Assembly (NCBI RefSeq): GCF_005491705.1
Contig: NZ_CP028092.1
Span: 558,001-622,000, forward strand
DNA: 64,000 nt
Direction: 5' to 3'
From: Pontibacter sp. SGAir0037
GTDB lineage: Bacteria; Bacteroidota; Bacteroidia; Cytophagales; Hymenobacteraceae
Notes under the pieces: model-generated
Seen by the model: only the letters and a program-made list of their open reading frames with translations
Told to the model about the DNA's origin: nothing
Databases searched by the model: none
Translations under genes and position numbers: made by a program
In this document: piece after piece, positions 26,624-37,900 of the stretch
Layout: every line of letters starts with the position of its first letter
Position numbering within the stretch: the first letter of the stretch is position 1

Positions 26624-29600
26624 ATGAAACAAGTTATCAACAAGCTATTACCCCTGAGGTTGATTTGTGTGATGCTAAGTTTTGCATGTTTTGTCAATAA
26701 CCTGGCTGCACAATCAACTAACAGGATACAGGTAAGTGGTACTATTACGGCTGCTGAAAACGGGCAGCCACTTATCGGAGCTACCATAGTGGAGAAAGGA
26801 ACAACAAATGGTGCTACCACAAATGCATCCGGAGAGTTTATGCTAACTGTAGCTACCAACGCTACATTGGTAGCTTCTTATATCGGCTATAATGCCAAAG
26901 AAGTAGCGGTAGGAGGTCAGGCTGTTGTTCATGTAAGCCTGAATGCCGATGAAAAGCAACTAAAGGAAGTTGTGGTGGTTGGTTACGGTACACAGCGGAA
27001 AAAGGATTTGACAGGTTCCATGGTGAGCCTGACAACTGAAGAGCTGCTGCCAACGCCTTCTGCCAGCTTCGATCAGATGATGCAGGGCAAGGTGGCGGGA
27101 ACACAAATTACACAGACAACCGGTGCTCCGGGTGGAAATGTGAATATTGTGATCAGGGGGCTAAGTTCTATCACAGGTGGTAACCAGCCTTTGTATGTAA
27201 TAGATGGCTATGCCATAGGGGCAGGTGGAGGAGGTTCCGATGTTAGTAGCTTTAACGGGAATTCATTTTCCTCTAGTGGGATGGCAAATAATACTGCCAG
27301 TAAGATTAACCCGCTAAGTACTATCAATCCGGCTGATATAGAATCCATTGAAATTCTGAAAGATGCTTCTGCAACCGCCATCTATGGTTCGAGAGGTGCG
27401 AATGGTGTAGTTATAGTTACTACTAAGCGAGGAAAACAAGGAAAACCTTCTATAAGCTTTGAGGCATCGGGTGGTGTACAGACATTAGCAAAGAAGCTTG
27501 ACTTACTGGACGCACAGCAGTTTGCAGAGTTTGTGGCCGAAGGTCGCGATAACGCTTGGGTATATGCAGGAGGAAACGCTTCAGACCCGAATGAGGTACG
27601 GGCTGGTGCTACACAGGTAAAGCCTGAATTTCGTAATCCCGCTTCACTAGCTGCAAATACCGATTGGCAGGATGTGATCTTCCGGCCAGCTGCTCTCCAG
27701 AACTACCAGTTATCTGTAAGTGGTGGAGCAAATGACATAAATTACTATGTGGGTGGAGGATATTTCGATCAGGAAGGAATTATTGAAGGGTCAAATTTCA
27801 AGAGGTTTAACCTGCGTACTAATATAGATGCTTACCTGTCTAAACGGCTGAAATTAGGTGTTTCGGTGGCTGGTTCCCATTCTTATGGTGATTTTGCCCG
27901 TGCGGAGGGGCACCTGGGGCAGCGCGGACTCATCTCTGCCGCCCTGGCCAGTTCTCCGGCGCTGCCCCTTTATAATGAAGATGGCAGTTATAGTTCAGAA
28001 CTTTTAGATCCGCTTGGAGTGCCTGTTGAGAACCCGTTACTGATCCTGGACGAATTCAGTGACAGAAGAAATTCTACGAATGTCTTTACAAACAATTATC
28101 TGGAGTATGAAATACTGAATGGTCTTACGGTGCGATCATCTATAGGTATTAATTATATAGCAGACAGAACCCGGCTTTGGAAATCTTCCGAAATAGGTGA
28201 ATGGGGTGCTAAAACAAGTCCGGCAACAGCTGGTGTGCATAACAGAACCAGCATCAACTGGCTCAACGAAAACACGGTTAATTACCAAAGGGTTTTCGGG
28301 GAGCGTCATAGCCTGAATGCTGTGGCTGGTTTTACTGCTCAGAAAGATGCCTTGGAAATGTTCCAGGCCGGAGCCACTGACTTTCCAACAGATTATATTC
28401 CTGTTCTGGCCGGAGGTAACGTAAACGCGGGTACAAATTACATTTCAGAATGGGCCATGCTCTCCTGGTTAGCAAGAGTAAACTATGCTTACCATGATAA
28501 ATACCTGTTTACAGCCACTGTTCGTCGCGATGGTAGCTCCCGCTTTGGAGCAAACAACAGGTGGGGTACTTTCCCTTCTTTCTCGGTGGGGTACCGGGTA
28601 TCGCAGGAGCCCTTTATGGCTAACGCAAATTTTGTGGATGACCTGAAGGTCAGGGCCAGCTACGGTACCTCCGGCAATAACCTGATCGGTAACTATGCCC
28701 ATATTGGCTTGTTAGGCATTTCCAGGTATGTGGCGGAGGGTCAACCAGTGCTGGGTATTATTCCTCAGAGTCTGGCAAATGATGATCTAACATGGGAACG
28801 CTCTTTTGAAGTTAACCTGGGTCTGGATGTATCTCTTTTTGATAATCGTTTGTCTTTGACGGCAGATGTTTACCGGAATCGCAAAAAAGATCTGCTGCTG
28901 AATAGTTTACTGCCTGCTATTTCCGGTTTTGGCTCATCTACCCAAAACGTTGGTGAACTGGAGAACAAAGGGGTGGAACTGGCGCTGAACACAGAAAACA
29001 TCCGTTCCGACAACTTTTCATGGAATACGAACTTCAACATCAGTGTAAACAGAAACAAAGTGCTGGCTTTAAGCTCATCCAGTTCCAGAATTGTTAACTC
29101 AGCTTACCAGATTACAGAAGTAGGCCATCCTATTTCAAGCTTTTACATGCTGAATGTGATCGGCATATTCCAGAACCAGGCAGATGTAGATGCCAACGCG
29201 AAACAGCATCCGAATGTACAGCCTGGCGATCTAAAGTTCGAAGATGTAAACGGAGATAATGTTATTACCGATGCCGATAGAAAAATTGTAGGCAGTCCCT
29301 GGCCAAAATATACATTTGGTTTCACGAATAATTTCCGGTTTAAGAACCTGAGGCTGAGCACCACTATTGTGGGTTCGCAAGGGAACGAGGTTTATTTTCA
29401 AGGTGGAGAGATTTCCTTGAACAGTGCTGGTGTCCAGAACCAATTGGCTATGGTAGCTAACCGCTGGAAATCGGAGCAGGATCCGGGAGATGGAATTGTG
29501 CCAAGGGCTATCCGTAACGACTATGCCCGGGGTATCAGCTCAAACTCCAGATTTTTGTTTGATGGCTCTTTCGTGCGAATCAGGAATATAAACCTTTCTT

Positions 29601-29812
29601 ACACACTACCAGATAATCTGTTGGAGAGGTTGCGCATACCGTCTGTAACCGTGTTTGGTGATGTGGCCAATGTTTACACTTTTACAAAATATCCGGGCTA
29701 CGATCCCGAATCAAGTTCTACAGGTGATAACATCGCGGCGACAGGCATCGACTACTTTTCTTACCCTCTTCCAAGGACTTACACAGTGGGTTTAAGGGTT
29801 TCTCTTCAATAG
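26624..29812 (+). CDS. SusC/RagA-family TonB-dependent outer-membrane transporter 2
   Basis: 1062 residues with the same plan as the first SusC: a leader with the shared LICVMLS core, a carboxypeptidase-regulatory-like domain (SGTITAAENGQPLIGATIVE), the ELKEVVVVGYGT linker, a plug (including LYVIDGYAIG and ILKDASATAIYGSRGANGVV) and a barrel ending in an aromatic-poor LRVSLQ. The plug has a Gly/Ser-rich loop of about 30 residues after the VIDGY strand that the first SusC lacks. The two leaders and regulatory domains are alike, but the barrels differ, suggesting distinct oligosaccharides. Two PUL repeats lie upstream; the SusD partner follows. Confidence 0.96.
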   Translation: MKQVINKLLPLRLICVMLSFACFVNNLAAQSTNRIQVSGTITAAENGQPLIGATIVEKGTTNGATTNASGEFMLTVATNATLVASYIGYNAKEVAVGGQAVVHVSLNADEKQLKEVVVVGYGTQRKKDLTGSMVSLTTEELLPTPSASFDQMMQGKVAGTQITQTTGAPGGNVNIVIRGLSSITGGNQPLYVIDGYAIGAGGGGSDVSSFNGNSFSSSGMANNTASKINPLSTINPADIESIEILKDASATAIYGSRGANGVVIVTTKRGKQGKPSISFEASGGVQTLAKKLDLLDAQQFAEFVAEGRDNAWVYAGGNASDPNEVRAGATQVKPEFRNPASLAANTDWQDVIFRPAALQNYQLSVSGGANDINYYVGGGYFDQEGIIEGSNFKRFNLRTNIDAYLSKRLKLGVSVAGSHSYGDFARAEGHLGQRGLISAALASSPALPLYNEDGSYSSELLDPLGVPVENPLLILDEFSDRRNSTNVFTNNYLEYEILNGLTVRSSIGINYIADRTRLWKSSEIGEWGAKTSPATAGVHNRTSINWLNENTVNYQRVFGERHSLNAVAGFTAQKDALEMFQAGATDFPTDYIPVLAGGNVNAGTNYISEWAMLSWLARVNYAYHDKYLFTATVRRDGSSRFGANNRWGTFPSFSVGYRVSQEPFMANANFVDDLKVRASYGTSGNNLIGNYAHIGLLGISRYVAEGQPVLGIIPQSLANDDLTWERSFEVNLGLDVSLFDNRLSLTADVYRNRKKDLLLNSLLPAISGFGSSTQNVGELENKGVELALNTENIRSDNFSWNTNFNISVNRNKVLALSSSSSRIVNSAYQITEVGHPISSFYMLNVIGIFQNQADVDANAKQHPNVQPGDLKFEDVNGDNVITDADRKIVGSPWPKYTFGFTNNFRFKNLRLSTTIVGSQGNEVYFQGGEISLNSAGVQNQLAMVANRWKSEQDPGDGIVPRAIRNDYARGISSNSRFLFDGSFVRIRNINLSYTLPDNLLERLRIPSVTVFGDVANVYTFTKYPGYDPESSSTGDNIAATGIDYFSYPLPRTYTVGLRVSLQ

Positions 29813-29837
29813 TTTTTTCACCTCTAGCGATAAAGTC

Positions 29838-31268
29838 ATGAAGCTGAAAGCATATATCATACTATTCCTGCTGGTAATTAGTACTTCCTGCCAGGATTTT
29901 TTAGAACTGCAGCCTGAGTCGCAGATAAACGACCAGAACTTTTATAAGACAGAAAATGATTTCGAAAAAGCCATGATTGGTGTACATGGTACTTTCAGAG
30001 ATCTTTATAATACCGATATCTTCTACATTGCCGAGCTAATGACCGATAATGCAGAGATATCTATTTCTTCCTCTTCTATTACCGAAGTAGAGTTTGACGA
30101 ACTAAACATAACGTCTTCTAATACCATTGTGCAGTCGGTGTGGGACAGGGCACTTTATACAGTGGCGCGCTGTAACGTAATTATTAACCGCTTAGAAGGT
30201 GTGGCCATCAGCGATGATGCAAAGAACAGGCTAATGGGCGAAGCTAAATTTATGCGTGCCTATGCCTACTTTATACTGGTGCAGACATTCGGAAGCGCTC
30301 CAATTACTAATGTGGAGTTCCGAAGTCCGGATCAGATTATGGCAACCGACCTGACGCTAAAACCCAAAGATGAGGTATATAATGTCATATTGGAAGATCT
30401 GACCAGTGCAGAAGCTCTTTTGCCAGCAGATCTGAATCCGAACAAAGGACGCATTTCACGGGGAACAGTGAAAACTTTATTGGGTAAAGTATACCTCACG
30501 CAGAAGCAGTACAATTTGGCTGCCTCACAACTGAAAGAAGTAATCGATTCAAGACAGTACTCCCTGGTAAATAACTACAGCAGTTTGTTTGTGAAAGGGA
30601 ATGAGAACCTGGCAGAGTCTATTTACGAGCTGAAGTTCATTTCAGGCGCTAATTTAGGAAATAGTTATTCGGTACAGTTTACACCTGCCTCTACAGGCCT
30701 TTTAGCAAACCGTCAGCAAGGTTCTGGCAGAATAACACCTACTCTTAGTTTAATGGAGGCCTACGAAGAAGGAGACAGCAGAAGAGATGCCTCCGTAGGT
30801 GATTCTATCACGTCTGATCTGACAGGTGAAAAAGCCTATAGCCGGCACGGTTTAAAATTTGTAGATTTAACAGCAGTAAACCCAAGGGACGGCGCAGTTA
30901 ACTTTTTAGTATTACGCTATGCAGATGTGCTCCTGATGTATGCAGAGGCCTTAAATGAACAGGGTAGTACCGCAAGTGCAGAAGAATATGTGAATATGCT
31001 GCGCGACAGGGCAGATGTGGAAGGTGTAGCGGGACTGTCTCAGGAAGAGATGCGCGAAGCTATAGCACATGAAAGAAGGGTGGAACTGGCATACGAAGCT
31101 CATCGCTGGTTCGACCTGATAAGAACGGGCAGAGCAAAAGAAGTGATAGATGCTTATTACGCTGGTAAGGGATTAAACTTTACACTGGCACCGCATGAAC
31201 TTGTGCTGCCTATACCTAGAAGGGAAATTGAGATAAATCCTGCCATTAAGCAGAACGAAGGCTATTAA
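29838..31268 (+). CDS. RagB/SusD-family lipoprotein 2
   Basis: 476 residues, an ordinary SusD length. Lipobox ISTSCQDFLEL is at residues about 15-25. SusD scaffold signatures: AKFMRAYAYFILVQTFGSAP, LLGKVYLTQKQY, FLVLRYADVLLMYAEALNEQ and HERRVELAYEAHRWFDLIR. The C-terminus (LPIPRREIEINPAIKQNEGY, exactly 20 residues) is the canonical SusD ending. It starts 25 bases after SusC2 and forms the surface lid of that transporter. It lacks the repeat insertion of the other SusD. Confidence 0.95.
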   Translation: MKLKAYIILFLLVISTSCQDFLELQPESQINDQNFYKTENDFEKAMIGVHGTFRDLYNTDIFYIAELMTDNAEISISSSSITEVEFDELNITSSNTIVQSVWDRALYTVARCNVIINRLEGVAISDDAKNRLMGEAKFMRAYAYFILVQTFGSAPITNVEFRSPDQIMATDLTLKPKDEVYNVILEDLTSAEALLPADLNPNKGRISRGTVKTLLGKVYLTQKQYNLAASQLKEVIDSRQYSLVNNYSSLFVKGNENLAESIYELKFISGANLGNSYSVQFTPASTGLLANRQQGSGRITPTLSLMEAYEEGDSRRDASVGDSITSDLTGEKAYSRHGLKFVDLTAVNPRDGAVNFLVLRYADVLLMYAEALNEQGSTASAEEYVNMLRDRADVEGVAGLSQEEMREAIAHERRVELAYEAHRWFDLIRTGRAKEVIDAYYAGKGLNFTLAPHELVLPIPRREIEINPAIKQNEGY

Positions 31269-31321
31269 TTACATTAACTGCTGAATAGTTTGTGTTACCA
31301 GGTATTTACCTTAACCACGGT

Positions 31322-31358
31322 ACATAGAGTCAACTTTTGTTTAGAAAAGACTCTATGT
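31322..31358 (+). terminator. Stem-loop after susD2
   Basis: A perfect 10-bp stem ACATAGAGTC/GACTCTATGT with a 17-base loop lies 53 bases after the SusD stop. It has no T tail, so it may stabilise the susCD mRNA end rather than terminate. Confidence 0.45.
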
Positions 31359-31459
31359 GCTGTGTAAGACTATATAAAGAGCGAGAATTGTATTGTGATT
31401 TATGGCTTTATTCCTGTGCCAGATCATTCCTTATATCGAAATAAACTTCAGATCATAAA

Positions 31460-34054
31460 ATGAATTTTAATCTTAAGCAATTAACCTGGTTAGTACCTGT
31501 TGCTCTTATGTACAGTTGCTCGGGTACCCAGCCGGTTTCAGTGCCAACCACAACCTCTGCCCCGGTCACCACAAATGCTGCAAGCCCACCTGCGCTTGTA
31601 GAGGAGAGCCTGAGAGGGCAGTCTTTTAATAACATCACCCTGGAAGCTTCGTTAAAGCCTTTTAAGAAGAATGACAAGGCCTATATCAGAAGTGTGGCTG
31701 CCGAAATGTTTTCGCAATGGGGTTCTTTGCTGCGCCATGCTGATACCATTTCTGTGATGCTCTGGACCGCAGACGGCTCAGAAATACTGGACTACAGCGG
31801 AAACCTGAACCAGCCGCTGGAGTGGGCAAAGTACATAGGCAACCCAAACACAGATCACGAAGTTGGATCAGGCCCGAAGGAGTTATCGCTGCATGAGCGG
31901 GCTTACCTGTATATGAAAAATCCTCCGCAGTTTACTTACCAGGATCTGAAGTTTATCATACAAACCTTAAAAGAAACAGGCGCTGCCATTACAGGCAAGC
32001 CGATACGTGTAGGCGCTACATTCGACCCAGGGCCGGAGTTTGCCAAATCTGAGTTTAAGTATAAGAAGCACCCGGAAATTCTGGAAGGAAGTGCCATGGG
32101 CCATAAATCGTTTGTGTTCAGCTATGCTACACTAAATGCTGATGATGCTTCCTATGCCGGTTTTCCGAAGGGCATTCCGGCAGATACGCCTTTTGGTACA
32201 TTTTTCGGCCGTCAGAGCCAGCATTTCCTGCAGGACCTGGGCTATGATTACATCTGGTTCAGCAATGGCTTTGGCTTTGGGATGGAGCCGTGGGCATCTA
32301 CCGGTACTATATTTACAGGGAAAGATTTTAACAAGGAGAACCTGGAAGATACCAAAAATAAGATCGTTAACTTCTGGACCCTTTTCCGGCAAGAATGTCC
32401 TGATTTCAGAATAGAGACAAGAGGTACCAACTTAGCCACAGGCATAGATCTGGCAAAAGATGGTGTAGACCTAAAAGCGATTTACGAAGGCGGCTACAAT
32501 ATCCTGCCTCCTCCTAACTCTCCCTGGGCTGCCCTGGACGGCGATTTTGGTTTAGAAATGGTTGGTTATATGTCGCGCATTGCGGAGTTACCAGACAACA
32601 GGTATATTTTCCGTTACTATACCCATGACCCATGGTGGTTGAATAGCCCCTGGTTAGATCGCTATGGTCGTGAGCCGCACGATATTTACCTGCCTATGTC
32701 GGTGGCAATGATCAACCAGCAGGGGGATCTGAAGTTGCCTACCCATTTAAATTTCCTGACCATTGATGATTCGTATGGGAACATGCCAACGCAGGTACCG
32801 GATGAGGTAATACCGCATATCCTGAAAGCCCGCTACGATAGCCCAACGGCTCCGGGGCCGCTGGTATGGGTATACCCTTTCGAAGAGTATCATAGTTGGG
32901 CGCATAACCAACAGGATCGTCTGGCGGAGATCTATTACGGAGACTGGTTTATCAGGCAAGCGATCAACAATGGTCTTCCATTGAACACGGTAATTTCTAC
33001 AAAATACTTTCAGTCAGCTTTGGCAGGAAAGCCGGGCATGTTCGATCAGTCTGTACTGGTTACCATTGTACCCGATGCAGATTCTGATTTTGAGAAAAGT
33101 TTGATCAGCTACGTAAAAGCAGGTGGCAAAGTGGTTGTTTATGGCCCGGCTGATCATGCCAGCCCGGCCTTTGCGGAACTACTCAATCTTAAGAACGGTA
33201 CCCCACTTGAGGGAGACATGAAGATCATGGGAAACTACGCCTTCGACCAACTGGAGAAAGCTTTTCCGGCTACAATTAACCACAAAGCCCTTCTTTCTGG
33301 AGGAGCCCTGAGAACTACTGTTAAGAACGCGAAGGACCCGGCCACCAAAGTGCTGGTAAAAATGCAGCAGGCTAATAATAGCCGTGATGCTGTGTGGGTA
33401 CGGGCACAACAAGATTGGAAAGGCGGAAAGATCGCTTACGTACGTGGTACGAACTCAAGCGATTATGAAGGTGGCCGTTTATTGAAACCAAACGATCCGG
33501 GCAAATATTTTGTAGGCCCTGCTTACCTGCGTTATGTGCTCAAAGAATTTGGCCTGGAGTATGCCGTCGATAAATATGATCCTGCTGTTAAAAGTCCGGT
33601 ACTAGGTATCTCCCGCAGCAAGAACGGTTACTTTTTCTCCGGTTATGTACCTAATACATCTGTAAAGCACCGCTTTAAATTTCCGCAGGGAGCTCCTGTG
33701 CTGAATGGGTACGACACCAGGTTAGAAAACGGCTATGCCACTTATTCTTTCCCTACGGCCTGGAGCAGAGAGGCACGTGTGTTTGTGGAGCAGAACGATG
33801 GTATTGTGTCCTGTAAAGAAATGCACTCAGGAGAACTTGGTATTACCAGGAGATTGCAAATAGCAGGATTAAAAAATGCTACTGTAAGAGTTTATCCGAA
33901 CGACGGGATTACGAAGGAACAGATTCATTTTTACCTGAATACCACCTATCCCTGGAAAACGGGCAAGATATCATTTGAAAATGGAGAAGAGCAGTATGGT
34001 GAAAACTATATTGTTCGAAATGTTACCGGTGATTTAGTGGTTTCATGGGAATAA
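31460..34054 (+). CDS. Large lipoprotein of unknown family, glycosidase-like
   Basis: 864 residues. Lipobox ALMYSC with a Thr/Ser/Pro-rich linker (to about residue 55) suggests membrane anchoring. I cannot name the family. Residues about 55-500 read like a TIM barrel, with aromatic and acidic strand ends such as IRVGATFDPGPEF, YDYIWFSNGFGFGMEPW, FRIETRGTN, NRYIFRYYTHDPWW and LNFLTIDDSYGN. Residues about 520-640 resemble the Rossmann-like trimerisation domain of GH42-type enzymes (VLVTIVPDAD, YVKAGGKVVVYGPADH). The end is beta-rich. Position after SusCD2 and before an esterase and a GH3 supports glycan degradation. Catalytic residues are not assigned; candidate acids are the Glu in GMEPW, the Glu in RIETRG and the Asp pair in TIDDSYG. 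Confidence 0.6.
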   Translation: MNFNLKQLTWLVPVALMYSCSGTQPVSVPTTTSAPVTTNAASPPALVEESLRGQSFNNITLEASLKPFKKNDKAYIRSVAAEMFSQWGSLLRHADTISVMLWTADGSEILDYSGNLNQPLEWAKYIGNPNTDHEVGSGPKELSLHERAYLYMKNPPQFTYQDLKFIIQTLKETGAAITGKPIRVGATFDPGPEFAKSEFKYKKHPEILEGSAMGHKSFVFSYATLNADDASYAGFPKGIPADTPFGTFFGRQSQHFLQDLGYDYIWFSNGFGFGMEPWASTGTIFTGKDFNKENLEDTKNKIVNFWTLFRQECPDFRIETRGTNLATGIDLAKDGVDLKAIYEGGYNILPPPNSPWAALDGDFGLEMVGYMSRIAELPDNRYIFRYYTHDPWWLNSPWLDRYGREPHDIYLPMSVAMINQQGDLKLPTHLNFLTIDDSYGNMPTQVPDEVIPHILKARYDSPTAPGPLVWVYPFEEYHSWAHNQQDRLAEIYYGDWFIRQAINNGLPLNTVISTKYFQSALAGKPGMFDQSVLVTIVPDADSDFEKSLISYVKAGGKVVVYGPADHASPAFAELLNLKNGTPLEGDMKIMGNYAFDQLEKAFPATINHKALLSGGALRTTVKNAKDPATKVLVKMQQANNSRDAVWVRAQQDWKGGKIAYVRGTNSSDYEGGRLLKPNDPGKYFVGPAYLRYVLKEFGLEYAVDKYDPAVKSPVLGISRSKNGYFFSGYVPNTSVKHRFKFPQGAPVLNGYDTRLENGYATYSFPTAWSREARVFVEQNDGIVSCKEMHSGELGITRRLQIAGLKNATVRVYPNDGITKEQIHFYLNTTYPWKTGKISFENGEEQYGENYIVRNVTGDLVVSWE

Positions 34055-34068
34055 ACAGCATATCAATC

Positions 34069-34791
34069 ATGAAAAGCATAGCTATATTATTACTGGCCCT
34101 GTTGCTGTCCAGTTCTTGTAAAAGCCAGAGCCAAAGCATCAAAGCAGCTACACCAACTGCTGCTTACCTGGCGGAGGTACAGAAGGAGCTCAAAACAATT
34201 TTCCCAGATAATAAAAGGATAAACCTCGTGTTTCATGGTCACTCGGTGCCATCAGGTTATTGGAGCCGTCAGGAAGTGCATACCCTGGAATCTTACCCGA
34301 ACCTGGTTCTTGGTAAACTGAAAGGTGTTTATCCGCATGCTGTTATTAATATTATTATTACAGCCATAGGAGGGGAGTATGCCGAGAAAGGCCAGACCCG
34401 CCTAACAGTAGATGTATTGCCGCATAAACCTGATGTACTGTTTATAGATTATGCGTTAAATGACTTGGGCATCGGGTTGGAGAGGACAAAAGTGGCCTGG
34501 GAGAAAATGATAGAGGAAGCCCTTGCCAATAATATAAAAGTAGTATTGGTTACGCCATCGCCAGATCAGCGCTACAATATCCTGGAACCTGGCAATAAGC
34601 TGGAGCTACACGCAAAGCAGATCCGCGAACTGGCAGCGAAATACAAAGTCGGACTAGCCGATCCTTTTGCCGAATTTCAAAAAATAGTCAGCAAAGAAGG
34701 TTCTATAGAGGGCTATATGTCGCATGTAAACCATCCGAACGAGAAAGGGCATGATATCATTGCCGGGGAGATTTTTAAATTATTTCAGTGA
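34069..34791 (+). CDS. SGNH/GDSL-type hydrolase lipoprotein
   Basis: 240 residues from ATG 34069, which gives a clean lipobox leader (LLSSSCKSQ) and starts 14 bases after the previous stop; an ATG at 34045 would overlap that gene. SGNH blocks: block I FHGHSVPSGY (Ser nucleophile), block III IDYALNDLG, block V HVNHPNEKGH. Members deacetylate glycans, and it could remove O-acetyl groups in the periplasm or at the surface. Block I has His where many relatives have Asp, a known subfamily variation. Co-transcribed with the unknown lipoprotein. Confidence 0.83.
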   Translation: MKSIAILLLALLLSSSCKSQSQSIKAATPTAAYLAEVQKELKTIFPDNKRINLVFHGHSVPSGYWSRQEVHTLESYPNLVLGKLKGVYPHAVINIIITAIGGEYAEKGQTRLTVDVLPHKPDVLFIDYALNDLGIGLERTKVAWEKMIEEALANNIKVVLVTPSPDQRYNILEPGNKLELHAKQIRELAAKYKVGLADPFAEFQKIVSKEGSIEGYMSHVNHPNEKGHDIIAGEIFKLFQ

Positions 34792-34912
34792 GTGATAAAA
34801 CAATGCATAAACACATTTAATTAGGGAGAATATAGTGAAACTTGTGCCATTTTTTTCTTCTATTTGCAGATAAGCTTTATCCTTTATCGCATACTAATTT
34901 CCAGTTTTGGCC

Positions 34913-37900
34913 ATGAATTCAGCTTCGCTTACATCTTTATTTGCAGCGCTTCAAACCCGGTTTGAGGGAGAATTATATTTTGATGATTCTTCCTTGCATC
35001 AGGCGCAGAAGCGGGTATATGCTACTGATGCTTCTGTTTACCAGGAGATGCCGCTGGCAGTTGCTCTTCCTGAAACAAAAGAAGCTATCAGAGCGCTTGT
35101 CATTTTTGCAAATGAGCATGCGCTAACGTTAATTCCAAGAGCAGCAGGTACATCACTGGCCGGGCAGGTAGTAGGAAAAGGCATCGTCGTGGATATTTCA
35201 AAATACCTGAACAAGGTACTGGAGGTAAACGCGCAGGAGCGATGGGTAAGGGTGCAACCTGGTGTGATCCGGGATGACCTGAACGCATACCTGAAGCCAT
35301 ACGGCCTTATGTTCGGGCCTGAAACATCTACTGCCAGCCGTGCCATGATAGGCGGCATGATCGGAAATAATTCCAGTGGTTTGCACTCCATTGTATGGGG
35401 CGACACACGGCAGCATTTGCTGGAGGCACAGGTGTTGTTAAGTGATGGTACAGAGACAGCATTCAGAAGCTTGTCAGGAGCAGAGGTTATAGAAAAATGT
35501 ACGCTTACCGGCCTGGAAGGTGAAATTTATAGAAACCTCGTAGCCCTGGTGCAGGACGAAGAAAGCAGGCAAATCATTACTAAAGGTTATCCGAAGAAAA
35601 CGCTTACCCGAAGAAATACAGGTTATGCGCTTGATTTCCTTATCGGAGATGAAGCCAATGCGAACATGCCAGCGCTGAATTTATGCCAGCTTCTGGCAGG
35701 ATCGGAAGGAACGCTGGCCTTTGTAACGGAAGCAACGCTGAACCTGCTGCCTCTGCCTCCTAAAGAGGAAGGACTGGTTTGCATCCATTGTCATTCGCTC
35801 TCCGAATCTCTGCTGGCAAACCTGGTGGCGCTCAGGCATCAGCCTATGGCGTCGGAGCTGGTAGATAAGTATATCATGGACTTTACGAAAGGACATCCAA
35901 CATACCAGCACAACCGCTTCTTTATACAGGGAGAGCCGGAAGCATTGCTGATGGTGGAGTTTTTGGAAGACACGAAGGAGACAATAGAAGCAAAGGCTTT
36001 AGCTTTAATTGCTGATTTGCAGGCAGCTGGCTTAGGGTATGCTTACCCGGTAGTTACCGGCAACCAGGCCAAGCTAGCATGGGATGTCCGGAAGGCAGGG
36101 CTTGGCCTGATCCGGAATTTACCAGGCGATGAGCAGCCAGTTAACCTGATAGAAGATTGTGCCGTTTCGCCCGAAGATTTACCGGCTTACATAGCCGACC
36201 TGCAGGTGATCCTGGAGAAACATAAGCTGAATGCTTCCTACTATGCCCATGCCGGGGCAGGAGAACTGCACGTGGAGCCGATGATAAACCTGAAAACCAC
36301 AGCAGGGAAAACTCTATTCAGAACAGTGCTGCAGGAGACAGCAGAACTGGTGAAAAAATATAACGGTTCTCTAAGCGGAGAGCATGGTGACGGGCGTTTG
36401 CGGGGTGAGTTTATTCCGGCTGTGCTTGGTGAAGAAGCTTATGCCCTGATCAGGAGAGTAAAGCAGGTATTTGATCCGAAAGGTATATTTAATGCCAACA
36501 AGATCGTAGACACGCCTCCGATGAATGAGGCGTTTCGGTATGAAGCAGATAAAGCCGTTATACCTGTGCAAACCCTGTTCGATTTTTCACAGCAGGAGGG
36601 GATTTTAAAGCTGGCAGAAAAATGCTCTGGCTCCGGCGACTGCCGTAAAACCCACGTGACAGGTGGCACGATGTGCCCCAGTTATATGGCTACCCGACAG
36701 GAGAAAGATACTACACGGGCCAGGGCCAATATTTTAAGGCAGTTCCTGACTACTTCTGAAAAGGTAAATCCTTTTGATCATGAGGAGATCAAGGAAGTTA
36801 TGGAGCTTTGCCTGAGCTGCAAAGGGTGTAAATCTGAATGTCCGTCGCGTGTGGATGTAGCCAAGATGAAGGCTGAATTTCTGCAGCATTATTACGATGC
36901 GAACGGTGTGCCGATGCGTGCCCGTTTGGTTGGTAACTTTACCAAATCACAGCAACTGGCATCTGTTATATCTCAATTCTACAATTTTATTATCAACAAT
37001 AAATTCACAAGCAATCTGGTAAAGAAAACCATTGGCTTTGCCGCAGAGCGCTCGTTGCCAGAGGTAGGAAGCACTACCCTGCGGAAGTGGAAAAGGCGCT
37101 GGGATAGGGAAAGAGGTACAACCACAAACTCCAGGCAGGTATACCTGTTCTGCGATGAGTTTACCAACTACAACGATGTGGAAATTGGTAAAACGGCTGT
37201 TAAACTCTTAACAGCTCTGGGTTACGAAGTAATTATTCCAAAGCACCTGGAAAGCGGACGTACTTATCTTTCCAAGGGATTGGTGCGCCAGGCAAAAGCT
37301 ATTATCAATAAAAATATACAGTTACTTTCCGGGCTAATAGCTGAGGGTACACCATTGATTGGTATAGAGCCCTCGGCTATTCTAACTTTCCGGGATGAGT
37401 ACCTGGAGCTGGCTTCTGCTACACTTGTACCTGAAGCCAGGCAGATTGCCCGCAATGCTTTCCTGCTGGAAGAGTTTTTACTACAGGAAGTAGCAAAAGG
37501 AAATATTACATCAGAGCTATTTACTAAAAAGAAACAACTTATCAAGCTGCATGGGCACTGTTACCAGAAAGCCTTAAATGCACTCACTCCTACACAAAAA
37601 ATACTCTCTTTGCCGGTTAATTATGAAGTAGAATTAATTCCTTCCGGCTGTTGCGGTATGGCAGGCTCTTTCGGCTATGAAAAAGAACATTACGATGTGT
37701 CTATGAAGATCGGAAGCCTTGTCTTGTTCCCGGCAGTTGAAGCCCAACCCGCGGATACCCTCATTGCGGCACCTGGTACCAGCTGCCGCCACCAGATCAA
37801 AGACGGTACAAGCCGCAAGGCCTTCCATCCTGTTGAGATTCTATGGGCAGCGCTGGAGAGGCAGGAGAGCCCAGATAAAGCACCTCATATCAAGATAACC

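Noticed and set aside
26615..26625. ATCGT-C-ACGAT inverted repeat overlapping the second susC start codon
   Set aside because: Five-base arms are within chance, and no other gene here has the same sequence at its start.
34045..34068. Upstream ATG for the SGNH lipoprotein
   Set aside because: It overlaps the preceding gene and delays the lipobox leader; ATG 34069 starts a standard lipoprotein signal.
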